Source: Lysobacter firmicutimachus
GTDB taxonomy: Bacteria; Pseudomonadota; Gammaproteobacteria; Xanthomonadales; Xanthomonadaceae
Assembly: GCF_037027445.1 (NCBI RefSeq)
Contig: NZ_JBANDL010000002.1
Coordinates: 3,534,001-3,598,000 of the forward strand
DNA length: 64,000 nucleotides
Reading direction: 5' to 3'
Shown in pieces: positions 1 through 9,110 of the stretch. The position numbers and the translations under genes are program-made. The notes beneath the pieces are model-generated. The model saw only the letters and a list, made by a program, of their open reading frames with translations, ran no database searches and was not told the DNA's origin. Every line of letters begins with the position of its first letter. Positions within the stretch are counted from its first letter, which is position 1.

Positions 1-224
1 TCGCCGATCACCTCCAGGCCCGGGCGCAGGTACAGATGGAAGGTGTTGCCGAGGATGATCTGCGCGCCGAGCTCGCGCACCTGCTCGGGCATGATGCCCT
101 TGACCGAGCCGTAGGTGCCGACCGGCATGAACGCCGGGGTTTCGACGACCCCGCGCGGGAAGGTCAGGCGGCCGCGGCGCGCAGCGCCGTCCTGGCCGAG
201 CAGTTGGAAGGACATGCGGCTCAT
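1..224 (-). CDS. tgt: Queuine tRNA-ribosyltransferase, N-terminal part (cut by window edge)
   Basis: Only the first 74 or so codons lie in the window; the rest runs off the left edge. The product exchanges guanine 34 of GUN-anticodon tRNAs for the queuosine precursor preQ1. The visible protein begins MSRMSFQLL and carries the family's early motifs, [20 protein letters not shown] and [13 protein letters not shown], typical of the start of the TGT barrel. I chose the ATG at 222-224 because AAGGAG lies 7 bases upstream; a second in-frame ATG at 213-215 is the alternative. It lies downstream of queA on the same strand, 146 bases away, the usual pairing of these two queuosine genes. Confidence 0.93.
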   Translation of the reverse strand, partial: MSRMSFQLLGQDGAARRGRLTFPRGVVETPAFMPVGTYGSVKGIMPEQVRELGAQIILGNTFHLYLRPGLEVIG

Positions 225-370
225 GCGCGGGCTCCTTGATGGAAGGTTGCGGCGCATGGGGCGACGCGCTGGGGGAATCGGGTCATCGGAATGAGGGCTG
301 TCGCAGGTCGTTGCCGATCAAGCGCAACGGCCATGCTGCGGCCTGTCGGCTTCGGGTTGTGGCGGCGGGG

Positions 371-1426
371 CTACGTCGCGGCGGTCGGCCACAGCAGCAT
401 GGCGTCGCCGTAGGAGAAGAAGCGGTAGCGCTCGGCGATCGCATGCGCATACGCGGCGAACATGCGCTCCTTGCCGGCGAAGGCCGAGACCAGCATCAGC
501 AGCGTGCTCTCGGGCAGGTGGAAATTGGTGATCAGGCCGTCGACCGAGCGGATCCGGTAGCCCGGCAGGATGAACAAGCGGGTCTCGCCGGCGAAGGGCT
601 GCAACTCGCCCTCGCCGCTCTGCCCGCCCTCGTGCCGGGTCGCGCTTTCCAGCGCGCGCACCACGGTCGTGCCGACCGCGATCACCCGGCCGCCGGCGGC
701 GCGGGTGCGGCGGATCTGCTCGATCAGGCCGGCACCGACGTTGAGCCATTCGCTGTGCATCACGTGCTGGTCGAGGTGCTCGGCGCGCACCGGCTGGAAG
801 GTGCCGGCGCCGACGTGCAGGGTGACGTGGCCGAACTCGATGCCGCGCCCGCGCAACCGTTCCAGCAAAGCTTCGTCGAAATGCAGGCCGGCGGTCGGCG
901 CGGCGACGGCGCCGACTTCGCGCGCGAACACGGTCTGGTAGCGCTCGTCGTCGTCGTGGCCGGGCTCGCGCTGGATGTACGGCGGCAGCGGCAGGCGGCC
1001 GGCGTGCAGCAGCCAGTGCTCCAGCGATTCGGGCACGTGGAAGCGCAGGCGGTAGAACTCGCCGTCGCGGCCGAGCACCTCGGCCTCGCCGCCGGCGTCC
1101 AAGGCGATGCGCGCGCCGGGCTTGGGCGATTTGCTGACGCCCAACTGGGCGCGCGCTTCGGAGCCGCCGAGCAGGCGCTCGATCAGGATCTCGACCCGGC
1201 CGCCGGTGCTCTTCTGCCCGAACAGGCGCGCCGGGATCACCCGGGTGTCGTTGAACACCAGCAGGTCGCCGGGCTGCAGCAGCTCGGTCAGGTCGCGAAA
1301 GCTGCGGTCCTGCAGCGGCGCCGGCGCCGGCGGCACGACCAGCAGCCGGCTGGCCGAGCGTTCGGGCAACGGGGCCTGGGCGATCAGCTCGGGCGGGAGT
1401 TCGTAGTGGAAGTCGGACTTTTTCAA
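371..1426 (-). CDS. queA: S-adenosylmethionine:tRNA ribosyltransferase-isomerase QueA
   Basis: QueA transfers and rearranges the ribosyl group of S-adenosylmethionine onto preQ1 in tRNA, giving epoxyqueuosine. The protein is 351 residues, a normal family length. Visible family motifs include KKSDFHYELPPELIAQ at the N-terminus, LLVFNDTRVIPARLFG, GAVAAPTAGLHFDEALL and the C-terminal RYRFFSYGDAMLL. The frame stays open far upstream, but homology begins at KKSDF, so I place the start at a TTG codon (1424-1426). No strong ribosome-binding site precedes it, so the exact start is less certain than the identity. It is followed on the same strand by tgt. Confidence 0.95.
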   Translation of the reverse strand: MKKSDFHYELPPELIAQAPLPERSASRLLVVPPAPAPLQDRSFRDLTELLQPGDLLVFNDTRVIPARLFGQKSTGGRVEILIERLLGGSEARAQLGVSKSPKPGARIALDAGGEAEVLGRDGEFYRLRFHVPESLEHWLLHAGRLPLPPYIQREPGHDDDERYQTVFAREVGAVAAPTAGLHFDEALLERLRGRGIEFGHVTLHVGAGTFQPVRAEHLDQHVMHSEWLNVGAGLIEQIRRTRAAGGRVIAVGTTVVRALESATRHEGGQSGEGELQPFAGETRLFILPGYRIRSVDGLITNFHLPESTLLMLVSAFAGKERMFAAYAHAIAERYRFFSYGDAMLLWPTAAT

Positions 1427-1608
1427 AGGGAACCGAAGAGATTGAGCGCGCGGCGCCGCCGCAGCCGAAGCCCGGCCGACCGGTCGGTGCCGGGCGGAAG
1501 GCGGCCGGGGGCGGAACCGGGCGGAGAACGGGGCATTATCCCGGGTAAGGGCGGGATCGCCAAAAAAACGGATGCAGGCGAGCGCGGAGACCGGCGTCGG
1601 CAAAAGGC

Positions 1609-1653
1609 CAATCCCCCTTCCCTCCCTTTTCACAGGGGGGCCACAGGGGGATG
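1609..1653. repeat. C-rich/G-rich intergenic hairpin
   Basis: A run of Cs (starting CCCCCTTCCCTCCC) faces a run of Gs (AGGGGGGCCACAGGGGG) across TTTTCAC, so the stretch can fold on itself. It sits in the 419-base gap between the response regulator and queA (1427-1845), in which I see no gene. It resembles short intergenic palindromes scattered in xanthomonad genomes, but only one copy is seen here, so repeat status is an inference. Confidence 0.35.
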
Positions 1654-1845
1654 ACGCAGGGGCGGGTGCGGCCCCCGGGGAACGGCCGCGAGCCGTTGCC
1701 CCCTTCGACCGAGGCGCGCGGCGCCCGATGCCGGTGGGCTGCTGGGCGTCGCCCGGAGCGCGGAGGATTTGCTGGGGCCGGTTGCCCGGCTCTTGCCAAG
1801 CTTCGCCCCGCCTCGCGCGCCCCCGGCCCGGCCGCAGCGCCGCGG

Positions 1846-2448
1846 CTACAACCAACCGTTCTGCCGTGCGCGCCGGTAGGCCTCGATGCGGTTGTTGCTG
1901 TCGAGCTTGCCGATCGCTTCGGACAGGTAGTTGCGCACCGTGCCCTGGCTCAGGTGCAGCCGCTCGCCGATTTCGGCGGTGGACAAGCCCTCGCCGGCCA
2001 ACCGCAGCACCTGGCGCTCGCGCTCGGTCAACGGGTCCTCGTCGCTCCAGGCGGCGACCGCGAGCTGGGGGTCGATGGCGCGGCCGCCGCGGTGGACCTG
2101 GCGCAAGGCATCGGCGAGTTGGCCGGCGGGCGCGTCCTTCAACAGATAGCCGCGCACGCCGGCGTCCATCGCCCGGCGCAGGTAGCCGGCGCGGCCGAAG
2201 GTGGTGACGATCACCACCCGCGTCGGCAACCCGGAATCGCGCACCTTCAAGGCCAGATCGATGCCGGTCATGCCGGGCATCTCGATGTCGGTGACCAGCA
2301 GGTCCGGCTGCACCCGCCGCACCGCTTCCCACGCCGTGGCGCCGTCGCCGGCTTCGGCCACGACTTCGATATCCGGCTCCAGGTTCAACAACGCGGCCAA
2401 TGCGCCGCGCACCAGGGCCTGATCTTCGGCCAGCAACAATCGGATCAT
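1846..2448 (-). CDS. NarL/LuxR-family response regulator (DesR-like)
   Basis: Cytoplasmic DNA-binding response regulator of 200 residues. The receiver domain fills about residues 1-120: acidic pair E8/D9, phospho-acceptor D54 in LLVTDIEMPGM, and the Lys of GYLLKDAP. The C-terminal LuxR-type helix-turn-helix (about 135-200) includes LTERERQVLRLAGEGLS and LHLSQGTVRNYLSEAIGKL. Its start overlaps the end of the histidine kinase gene by four bases (ATGA), so the two are co-translated partners. The order and domain types match the DesK/DesR subclass, which in Bacillus senses membrane lipid state. The target here is unknown: no efflux or desaturase gene lies next to it. Confidence 0.92.
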   Translation of the reverse strand: MIRLLLAEDQALVRGALAALLNLEPDIEVVAEAGDGATAWEAVRRVQPDLLVTDIEMPGMTGIDLALKVRDSGLPTRVVIVTTFGRAGYLRRAMDAGVRGYLLKDAPAGQLADALRQVHRGGRAIDPQLAVAAWSDEDPLTERERQVLRLAGEGLSTAEIGERLHLSQGTVRNYLSEAIGKLDSNNRIEAYRRARQNGWL

Positions 2449-3632
2449 GCGATACCTCGTTCGAGCAAAGCCGGCCCCTTGTCCTGCGACGACGCCGGCG
2501 TCGTCGGCGGCAAGCGCCGCGCCGCGCTCAGCGCCTCGCGCGGCACCAGCAGGCTGAGCCGGGTGCCGCCGCCGTTGGGACTGTCGATTTCGACCGCTCC
2601 GCCGATCGCGCGCAGGCGCTCGCGCATGCCGGTCAGGCCGTGGCCTTCGGCGGCCACGCCGCCGCGGCCGTCGTCGGCGATGCGCAGCACGATGCCGCCG
2701 CGCGGGTCCTCGGTCAGTTCGACTTCGACCCGCCGCGCGCGCGCATGGCGCAGCACGTTGGTGACCGATTCGCGCAGGGCCAGGGCCAGGGTGGTTTCGA
2801 TATTGCCGGGAATTTCCAGCGGCGCCAGGCGATGATCGAGGCTGATCTCGCCGCCGAGCAGGGCCAGCCGCGCCGCGGCGAGTTCGGCCTGCAGGCCGTT
2901 GGCGCGGATGCCGGCGACCGCTTCGCGGACCTGGGTCAGGGCCTCGCGCGCGACCCGCTCGACCTCGCCGATCTGGTCCTGCGCGGCGCGGGTGTCGTGT
3001 TCGATCAGGCGCGCGGCCAATTGCGATTTCAGCACCACAACCGACAAGGTGTGGCCGAGCAGGTCGTGCAGGTCGCGGCCGATGCGCTCGCGCTCGGCCA
3101 GGCTGGCCAGGCGCCGCACTTCTTCCTGGGTCAGGCGCAACTCGGCGTTGCGCAGCTCGCGCGAGCGCGCGGCGAGCACGCCGGCGTAGACGATCGAACC
3201 GACCAATACATGGATCAGGAACCCCGACAGCGGCATCGCCACTGCCGGCAGGGTCCAGATCATCTCCACGCCGAGCGCGGCGAACAGCAGCACCGTCAGG
3301 CTGACCCCGCGCCACAGCGGCAGGAAACTGGCGAGCATGCCGGCGGCGAAGATCAGGTAGGTGCCGCCGCCGACGCCGAACGGCAGCACCGTGTAGCCGA
3401 TCGCCGCCACGCCCAGCACCAGCCACAAACGCGCCTTGACCCCGGCGCGGTAGAACGCCCAGTACAGCGGCAGGAACACCGCCACCGAGCCGACCGCGAC
3501 CGCCACCACCCACCACGGCAGCACCGGCCAGAAGAACAGCGGCACGAAGACGAAGCTCAGATAGAGCAAGGACGCCAGGTGCCAGCCCAGCAGGTGTTCC
3601 TGTGTGTCCAGCGGCGGTCCGGGCAAGCGCAT
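2445..3632 (-). CDS. Membrane sensor histidine kinase, HisKA_3 type (DesK-like)
   Basis: A 395-residue inner-membrane kinase. Residues 20-155 hold about four or five hydrophobic segments with almost no periplasmic loop, suggesting that the membrane itself is sensed. The dimerisation/phospho-acceptor motif RERIGRDLHDLLGHTLS places the acceptor His at H189. The HATPase part follows with the N box RESVTNVLRHARA, G1 box IADDGRGG and a second glycine box GHGLTGMRERL. The gene overlaps the response regulator by four bases. Membrane topology and the HisKA_3 type resemble DesK, but the signal is not known. The C-terminal 35 residues after the ATPase domain are low-complexity. Confidence 0.92.
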   Translation of the reverse strand: MRLPGPPLDTQEHLLGWHLASLLYLSFVFVPLFFWPVLPWWVVAVAVGSVAVFLPLYWAFYRAGVKARLWLVLGVAAIGYTVLPFGVGGGTYLIFAAGMLASFLPLWRGVSLTVLLFAALGVEMIWTLPAVAMPLSGFLIHVLVGSIVYAGVLAARSRELRNAELRLTQEEVRRLASLAERERIGRDLHDLLGHTLSVVVLKSQLAARLIEHDTRAAQDQIGEVERVAREALTQVREAVAGIRANGLQAELAAARLALLGGEISLDHRLAPLEIPGNIETTLALALRESVTNVLRHARARRVEVELTEDPRGGIVLRIADDGRGGVAAEGHGLTGMRERLRAIGGAVEIDSPNGGGTRLSLLVPREALSAARRLPPTTPASSQDKGPALLERGIA

Positions 3633-3781
3633 GGTCGTGTCCTACGGTGAAGTCTGCGTCCGGCCGCGCGGCGGCAGGACAGGCATGGGCTCGGCGCGAT
3701 GGCGGCGGGATGCTACGAGCGTCGGGGCACGACCGTGACCCACGCTGCGGGATCGCATCCGCCACCGCATGCCGGCGGACT

Positions 3782-5590
3782 TTAACGGAGTTCGACCGTG
3801 TCGATCTCGAATTCGAATGCGCCCGGCGCCCCGCCCGCAGCGAAGGCGATGCCGCGCAGCAGGCTCAGATCGACATTGGCCATGCCGGCCAGGGGCACGC
3901 TGACCTGCTGCCATTGCCCGGCCTGGGTCGGCACCAGCTGCAAGCCCGGCGTGCCGGGCAGTTCCTTGCCGGAGAACACCAGCACCGACACCGGGCGGCC
4001 GTCGCCGCGCAGGCGCAGGCTCAGCTCGCGCACCGAACGGGCGTCGGCGGCGGCCATCGGCGTCGGGCCGGGCATCAGCATCAGCCCGGCCCAGGGCTGC
4101 GGCAGGCCGGCGACGAGGTCGCCCTTGGCCGCCAGCGCCGTACCGCCGCCCTGCCCCGCCTGCAGCTGCGACTTGGACTTGCCGCCCATGTAGGCGTCGA
4201 AGGACGCGACCCAGCGCGGGCCCGGTTGGCCGGCGTTCCAGGTCGCCACCGCGCCGGGCTGCAGGGTCGGCATCGAAACGGCGCGGTCGACCGGATAACC
4301 GTTCTTCCACACCGTGCGGATCGCGCGGGTCGCGGCGATGTCGGCGGTCGGGTCGCCGTCCACCAAAACCAGGTCGGCGCGCAGGCCCGGGGCGATGCGG
4401 CCGCGGTCGCTCAGGCCGAAGCTGCGCGCCGGCGTCGAGGTCGCGGCGCGCAATGCTTCGACCGGGCTCATCCCGGCGGCGACCAGCAACTCCAGCTCGC
4501 CGTGCTGGCTGGCGCCGTGGCTGGTGCCGGGGTTGCCGGCGTCGGTGCCGGCGAGCACGGCGACGCCGGCGCGATGCAGCAGGCGCACGTTCTCGGTCGC
4601 GTTCTTGGCCTTGTCCGGTTCCACCCGCCAACCGAAGCCGCGCCCCAGCTCGTCCTTCTGCGCCGAACTCAGGAACGGCGCCAGGCGCGGGTCGGCGATC
4701 AGCTGTTTGCCGTTGCCGGCGCCGTAGGCCGAGTGCTCGACGGTCAGGGTCGGCACCACGAACGCGCCGCGACGCTTGATCGCTTCGATCAGTTGCGGAT
4801 CGTCGAGGCGGTCGGCATTGATATGCACCAGGCCGTCGGCGCCGGCGTCGATCGCCAGCTTCGCCTCCTCGGCGCGCGAGACGTGGACGACGGCCAGTTT
4901 CTTGCGGGCGTGCGCGGCCTGGATCGCCGCGCGCAGCGAGGCCTCGGACAAGGTGTTCAGGCGCGGCTTGCCCTGCGCGTCGCGCAGTTCTTCCAGCACC
5001 AGCTTGATGTAGTCCGAGCCCTCGTCGATGCGCGCATCGACGAAAGCCCGGGCCTGGGCCGGGTCGTCCAGGGTCGGGATCGGCACGCCGTACTGGGTGC
5101 CGTGGCCGCCCTTGGCGGTGACCAGGGTGCCGGCCGACCACAGGTCGGCGCGGTCGGTGCGCGCGCGGCCGCTGCGTTCGGTCTTCGCCGCCGTCAGTTG
5201 GCCGCTGGCGTTGAACATGTCCAGCTCGGTGGTGACGCCGAAACGCAGGGCGTCGCTGCGCGCCATGCCGAAGCTGTGGGTATGGGCGTCGATCAGCCCG
5301 GGCAGCAGGGTCGCGCCCTGGCCGTCGATCACCGCGGTCCCGGCCGGCACCCGCACTTTGGCGCCGACCTCGGCGATCAGGCCGTCGCGCACCAGCACCG
5401 TCGCCGACGGCAGCAGCGTGTCGCCGTCGAACACGCGCGCGCCGGCGATCGCGAAGCTCGCCGGCGCGGCACCGGTCGGCGCCGCGGCGGTCTCGGCCGC
5501 CGACAGCAGCGCGGCGGCGAACAGCGCGGCGCACAGCACCGGGGTCTTGAGTCGGCGCAGAGCGGGATTCGTCCGGGCGAGCGTGGCCAT
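3782..5590 (-). CDS. Secreted amidohydrolase with C-terminal beta-sandwich-like domain
   Basis: A 602-residue metal-dependent hydrolase of the amidohydrolase superfamily. Residues 1-37 look like a signal peptide (Arg/Lys then CAALFAAALLSAAETAAA), so the enzyme is probably periplasmic. The metal motif is LIDAHTHSFG, a Lys in YIKLVLEE could be the carbamylated ligand, then HVSRAEEAKLAIDAGADGLVHI, and AGTDAGNPGTSHG carries the final Asp. The imidazolonepropionase/dipeptidase-like barrel ends near residue 430 (GRIAPGLRADLVLVDGDPT). The last 160 residues (WNAGQPGPRW to FEIDTVELR) look like a CIA30-type jelly roll, an unusual addition. The substrate cannot be named. It is divergent from the aminotransferase gene. 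Confidence 0.85.
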   Translation of the reverse strand: MATLARTNPALRRLKTPVLCAALFAAALLSAAETAAAPTGAAPASFAIAGARVFDGDTLLPSATVLVRDGLIAEVGAKVRVPAGTAVIDGQGATLLPGLIDAHTHSFGMARSDALRFGVTTELDMFNASGQLTAAKTERSGRARTDRADLWSAGTLVTAKGGHGTQYGVPIPTLDDPAQARAFVDARIDEGSDYIKLVLEELRDAQGKPRLNTLSEASLRAAIQAAHARKKLAVVHVSRAEEAKLAIDAGADGLVHINADRLDDPQLIEAIKRRGAFVVPTLTVEHSAYGAGNGKQLIADPRLAPFLSSAQKDELGRGFGWRVEPDKAKNATENVRLLHRAGVAVLAGTDAGNPGTSHGASQHGELELLVAAGMSPVEALRAATSTPARSFGLSDRGRIAPGLRADLVLVDGDPTADIAATRAIRTVWKNGYPVDRAVSMPTLQPGAVATWNAGQPGPRWVASFDAYMGGKSKSQLQAGQGGGTALAAKGDLVAGLPQPWAGLMLMPGPTPMAAADARSVRELSLRLRGDGRPVSVLVFSGKELPGTPGLQLVPTQAGQWQQVSVPLAGMANVDLSLLRGIAFAAGGAPGAFEFEIDTVELR

Positions 5591-5771
5591 GGCGGCGGTC
5601 CGATGGGTGCGTGGAAGATGCGCCTACTCTCGGCGCGGGCCCCCGCAGCCGGCAGTGGGCGAAAGCATCGATCGCCGGTGACAAGCGTCAACCGGTCGCC
5701 GTTGGGCCCGCCTGAATACCTTCGCCCCGATGGGGGTTATCGCCGCCGCGCGGACATGCTAGACTCGATAA

Positions 5772-5800
5772 ATCATTGAAATGAAACGAAAAATCGTCAA
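5772..5800 (-). promoter_or_regulatory. Candidate sigma-70 promoter for the amidohydrolase gene
   Basis: On the minus strand TTGACG (5795-5800) and AATGAT (5772-5777) are separated by 17 bases, inside an AT-rich island (about 5755-5850) that stands out from the GC-rich surroundings. It would give an mRNA leader of about 175 bases. The same island presumably also carries the promoter of the divergent aminotransferase gene, but I see no clear boxes on the plus strand. Confidence 0.35.
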
Positions 5801-5983
5801 ATAGGGCGGCCTTCACGCAAAATTTTTGCGCGATTTTTCTTCGTTTCGATCCGCAATAAGGTGTGCGAGATGGCGCTTGGCAGCCGGGGGCTGCTGCAAC
5901 TGCGAAGGTCCGCGCCACGGCGCCGGACCGGTCTCCCACGTAGTCAAGCCTCGGCGGGACGCCGATGATCTTTGGAGATTGAA

Positions 5984-7483
5984 ATGACCAACCTGCTCGA
6001 CCAACTCGCGCCGCTGCGCGCCCACGCCGGCAAACGCCGCACCGTCGGCCTGGACGACGACACCCTCGTCCGTTTCGCCGTCACCCATCCCGAACTGGGC
6101 GAAGCCGTGGCCGCCGCCGCCGCCGAATACGCCCTGATCCGCGACCTGCACGCCGACCTGCTCGACCTCGATGAGGACGCGCAGATCCACGCGGTCCAGG
6201 CCGGCTACGTCAACTTTTACCCGGACGACGGCGTCAACCCGTATGTCGCCCTGACCGCGCGCGGCCCCTGGATCGTGACCCTCAAGGGCGCGGTGCTGCA
6301 CGACTCCGGCGGCTACGGCATGCTCGGCTTCGGCCACACCCCCTCGGCGGTGATCGCGGCGATGGCCAAGCCGCAGGTGATGGCCAACATCATGACCCCG
6401 TCGCTGTCGCAGCTGCGCTTCGAGCGCGCCCTGCGCGGGGCCATCGGCACTGCCCGCGGCGGCTGCCCGTACGAGCGCTTCTTCTGCCTGAACTCCGGTT
6501 CCGAGTCGGTCTCGCTGGCCTCGCGCATCGCCGACGTCAACAGCAAGCTGATGACCGATCCGGGCGCCGCCCACGCCGGGCGCGCGATCAAGCGCGTGGT
6601 GGTCAAGGGCAGCTTCCACGGCCGCACCGAGCGCCCGGCGCTGTACTCGGATTCCTCGCGCAAGACCTATATCCAGCACCTGGCCAGCTTCCGCGGCGAA
6701 GATTCGGTGATCGCGATCGAGCCCTACGACGTCGACGCGCTCAAGCAGGTGTTCGCCGACGCCGACGCCAACGGCTGGTTCATCGAGGCGATGTTCCTGG
6801 AGCCGGTGATGGGCGAAGGCGACCCGGGCCGCGGTGTGCCGCCGGCGTTCTATGCCGCCGCGCGCGAACTGACCCGCAACCACGGTTCGCTGCTGCTGGT
6901 CGACTCGATCCAGGCCGGCCTGCGCGCCCACGGCGTGCTGTCGATCGTCGACTACCCGGGCTTCGAAGGCCTGGACGCGCCGGACATGGAGACCTACTCC
7001 AAGGCGCTCAACGCCGGCCAGTACCCGCTGTCGGTGCTCGCCGTCGGCGAACGCGCCGCCTCGCTGTACCGCAAGGGCCTGTACGGCAACACCATGACCA
7101 GCAACCCGCGCGCGCTCGACGTCGCCGTCGCCGTGCTCGAGCAGGTCACCCCGCAGCTGCGCGCCAACATCCGCGCCCGCGGCGCCGAGGCGATCGAGAA
7201 GCTGGAAAAGCTCAAGAGCGAGCTCGGCGGCCTGATCACCAAGGTCCAGGGCACCGGCCTGCTGTTCTCCTGCGAGCTGTCGCCGCAGTTCAAGTGCTAC
7301 GGCGCCGGCTCGATCGAAGAGTGGCTGCGCGAGCGCGGCATCGGCGTGATCCACGGCGGCGTCAACTCGCTGCGCTTCACCCCGAACTTCACCATCGGCA
7401 GCGACGAACTGGAGCTGCTGGTGTCGATGGTCGGCCGCGCCCTGCGCGAGGGTCCGCGCCTGCAGCAGCAGGCGGCGGCCTGA
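5984..7483 (+). CDS. Class III PLP-dependent aminotransferase
   Basis: A 499-residue cytoplasmic aminotransferase of fold type I, class III. Visible features are the cofactor phosphate-binding region FCLNSGSESVSLASR, the pyridine-ring Asp in LLVDSIQAGLRAHG, the Schiff-base Lys in METYSKALNAGQYPLS, and the C-terminal RERGIGVIHGGVNSLRFTPNF. The substrate is unknown: class III members act on ornithine, acetylornithine, beta-alanine, lysine and others, and this one is longer at the N-terminus than ArgD or OAT. I chose the ATG at 5984, which has GGAG six bases upstream, rather than the in-frame TTG at 5972. Two small genes follow on the same strand and may form a unit with it. Confidence 0.88.
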   Translation: MTNLLDQLAPLRAHAGKRRTVGLDDDTLVRFAVTHPELGEAVAAAAAEYALIRDLHADLLDLDEDAQIHAVQAGYVNFYPDDGVNPYVALTARGPWIVTLKGAVLHDSGGYGMLGFGHTPSAVIAAMAKPQVMANIMTPSLSQLRFERALRGAIGTARGGCPYERFFCLNSGSESVSLASRIADVNSKLMTDPGAAHAGRAIKRVVVKGSFHGRTERPALYSDSSRKTYIQHLASFRGEDSVIAIEPYDVDALKQVFADADANGWFIEAMFLEPVMGEGDPGRGVPPAFYAAARELTRNHGSLLLVDSIQAGLRAHGVLSIVDYPGFEGLDAPDMETYSKALNAGQYPLSVLAVGERAASLYRKGLYGNTMTSNPRALDVAVAVLEQVTPQLRANIRARGAEAIEKLEKLKSELGGLITKVQGTGLLFSCELSPQFKCYGAGSIEEWLRERGIGVIHGGVNSLRFTPNFTIGSDELELLVSMVGRALREGPRLQQQAAA

Positions 7484-7587
7484 CGGCCGGGAACCGGCGC
7501 AGAAAAGGAGGAAGCCAGCGAAGGCTGTATTTCGCTGGTTTCCGGCCTTCGGCGCCCATCTGCTCATCTGCCCGCTAAGGAATGGAA

Positions 7588-7830
7588 ATGATCCGTTTGT
7601 CCAACAAGGAAACCGGCGCCGACATCGGCGAGATCAGCGAGGAAGAGCTGCAGATCCTGGTCGCGGCGCTGGAAGAGGAAAACCGGCGCGACCAGGACTA
7701 CTGGATCGATCATGCCGTGGTCGACATGATCGAGATCGACCACCTCAACGCCGGCTCGCTGATTACCGTGCTGCGCGCGGCGATCGGCGACAGCGACGGG
7801 ATCGAGATCCGCTACGTCCGCACGGCCTGA
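7588..7830 (+). CDS. Small acidic protein of unknown function
   Basis: An 80-residue, strongly acidic protein with no signal peptide or membrane segment. The N-terminal half is rich in Glu (ISEEELQILVAALEEENRR), predicted helical; the second half mixes beta-like and helical stretches. I prefer the ATG at 7588, which has AAGGA six bases upstream, over the ATG at 7582. It lies 104 bases after the aminotransferase and 49 before the next small gene. I do not recognise a family with confidence; the good ribosome-binding site and normal codon use argue that it is real. Confidence 0.75.
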   Translation: MIRLSNKETGADIGEISEEELQILVAALEEENRRDQDYWIDHAVVDMIEIDHLNAGSLITVLRAAIGDSDGIEIRYVRTA

Positions 7831-7879
7831 GGCCGGACGCGCTTCGGCTGCGGCGACGCCGCGGTCCGGCCCGCTCTCC

Positions 7880-8191
7880 ATGACGCTCGATCTGGTCCAG
7901 GCCCGGCACGAGCGCGAGGCGCTCACCTCGCGCAAATCGTTCGCCATCGAGCTGCTGTTCCACAGGCAGCTGATGGCCCGGGCGTTGCCGCACGAAGCCT
8001 ATCCGCTGCTGCTCCGGCTACGCGACTACGGGGCCGACGCGGCATGGTCGTCCGCCGAACTGCCGGTTCTGCAGGCGGAACTGACGCGGCTGCAGACCCG
8101 GTTCACCGATCCCGCCGACATCCGCCGGCTATCGTTGTTCGTCGCCCAGGCCCTCGCCGACGGCGACAACCTCTACGCCATCGCGGACTGA
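7880..8191 (+). CDS. Hypothetical protein, 103 residues
   Basis: A 103-residue predicted helical protein without signal peptide or membrane segments. It opens [16 protein letters not shown] and ends [18 protein letters not shown]. Third positions are GC-rich as in neighbouring real genes. It lies 49 bases behind the small acidic protein and probably belongs to the same transcript as the aminotransferase. No motif allows a functional call. The start is not supported by a strong ribosome-binding site. The 235 bases between this gene and upp hold no gene that I can see. Confidence 0.6.
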   Translation: MTLDLVQARHEREALTSRKSFAIELLFHRQLMARALPHEAYPLLLRLRDYGADAAWSSAELPVLQAELTRLQTRFTDPADIRRLSLFVAQALADGDNLYAIAD

Positions 8192-8426
8192 ACCCGCCGC
8201 GCCCCACGAACCGACGCCGGAGGCCGGCTTCGGCAACGGCGCGGAACCGCTCTTCGCCCGCACCAGCGAAAGCGAACGCCAGGCCGCTGCGGCGCCTCGC
8301 GACGCCGCTCTTTTCCATCGCAGCGAGCGCGCACGCTTGCGGCGGCCCGCGCCGCGCTTGCGCCCCGCCCCGCAACCATCAATCCTGTGCGGCGACAATC
8401 GCCGCCCGCCACCGTTTGAGGCCGCC

Positions 8427-9062
8427 ATGAAAATCGTCGAAGTCCGCCATCCCCTGGTCCAGCACAAACTCGGCCTGATGCGCCGCGCCGACAACAGCAC
8501 CAAGTCGTTCCGCGAGCTCGCCTCGGAAGTCGCGACCCTGCTCACTTACGAAGCCACCGCCGATCTGGAAACCGAAGAGGCGGTCGTCGAAGGCTGGGCC
8601 GGCCCCGTCGCCACGCGCCGAATCAAGGGCGCCAAGGTCACCCTGGTGCCGATCCTGCGCGCCGGCCTGGGCATGCTGCCGGGCGTGCTGGAACTGATCC
8701 CGGCGGCCAAGGTCGGCGTGGTCGGCCTGCAGCGCGACGAAGAGACGCTGCAACCGGTCGGCTATTACGAGAAGCTCACCGGCCGCATGGAAGAACGCAC
8801 CGCGCTGATCCTCGATCCGATGCTCGCCACCGGCGGCAGCCTGATCGCCACCGTCGACCTGCTCAAGGCCGCCGGCTGCAAGCGCATCAAGGGCCTGTTC
8901 CTGGTCGCCGCGCCGGAAGGCTTGAAGGCGCTGGAAGCGCGCCACCCGGACGTGGAGGTCTACACCGCCTCGGTCGACGAGCGCCTCAACGAAGTCGGCT
9001 ACATCCTGCCCGGCCTGGGCGACGCCGGCGACAAGATATTCGGCACCAAGCACTACGCCTGA
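8427..9062 (+). CDS. upp: Uracil phosphoribosyltransferase
   Basis: Converts uracil and PRPP to UMP in pyrimidine salvage. The protein is 211 residues, close to the family norm (about 208). Diagnostic stretches are [19 protein letters not shown] at the start, [13 protein letters not shown], the PRPP-binding loop [13 protein letters not shown], and the uracil-binding C-terminus [19 protein letters not shown]. The ATG at 8427 has GAGG six bases upstream. It is a single gene, convergent with the TMEM43-like gene and separated from it by a GC-rich hairpin. Confidence 0.97.
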   Translation: MKIVEVRHPLVQHKLGLMRRADNSTKSFRELASEVATLLTYEATADLETEEAVVEGWAGPVATRRIKGAKVTLVPILRAGLGMLPGVLELIPAAKVGVVGLQRDEETLQPVGYYEKLTGRMEERTALILDPMLATGGSLIATVDLLKAAGCKRIKGLFLVAAPEGLKALEARHPDVEVYTASVDERLNEVGYILPGLGDAGDKIFGTKHYA

Positions 9063-9068
9063 ACCGGC

Positions 9069-9096
9069 CGCGCCGCGGGCAAGCGCTCGCGGCGCG
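9069..9096. terminator. GC-rich hairpin between convergent genes
   Basis: Perfect 9-bp arms CGCGCCGCG and CGCGGCGCG with a 10-base loop, directly after upp and before the end of the convergent TMEM43-like gene. There is no T-tract, so termination is a guess from position. Confidence 0.35.
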
Positions 9097-9110
9097 CGAT
9101 GGCCGCCGGC

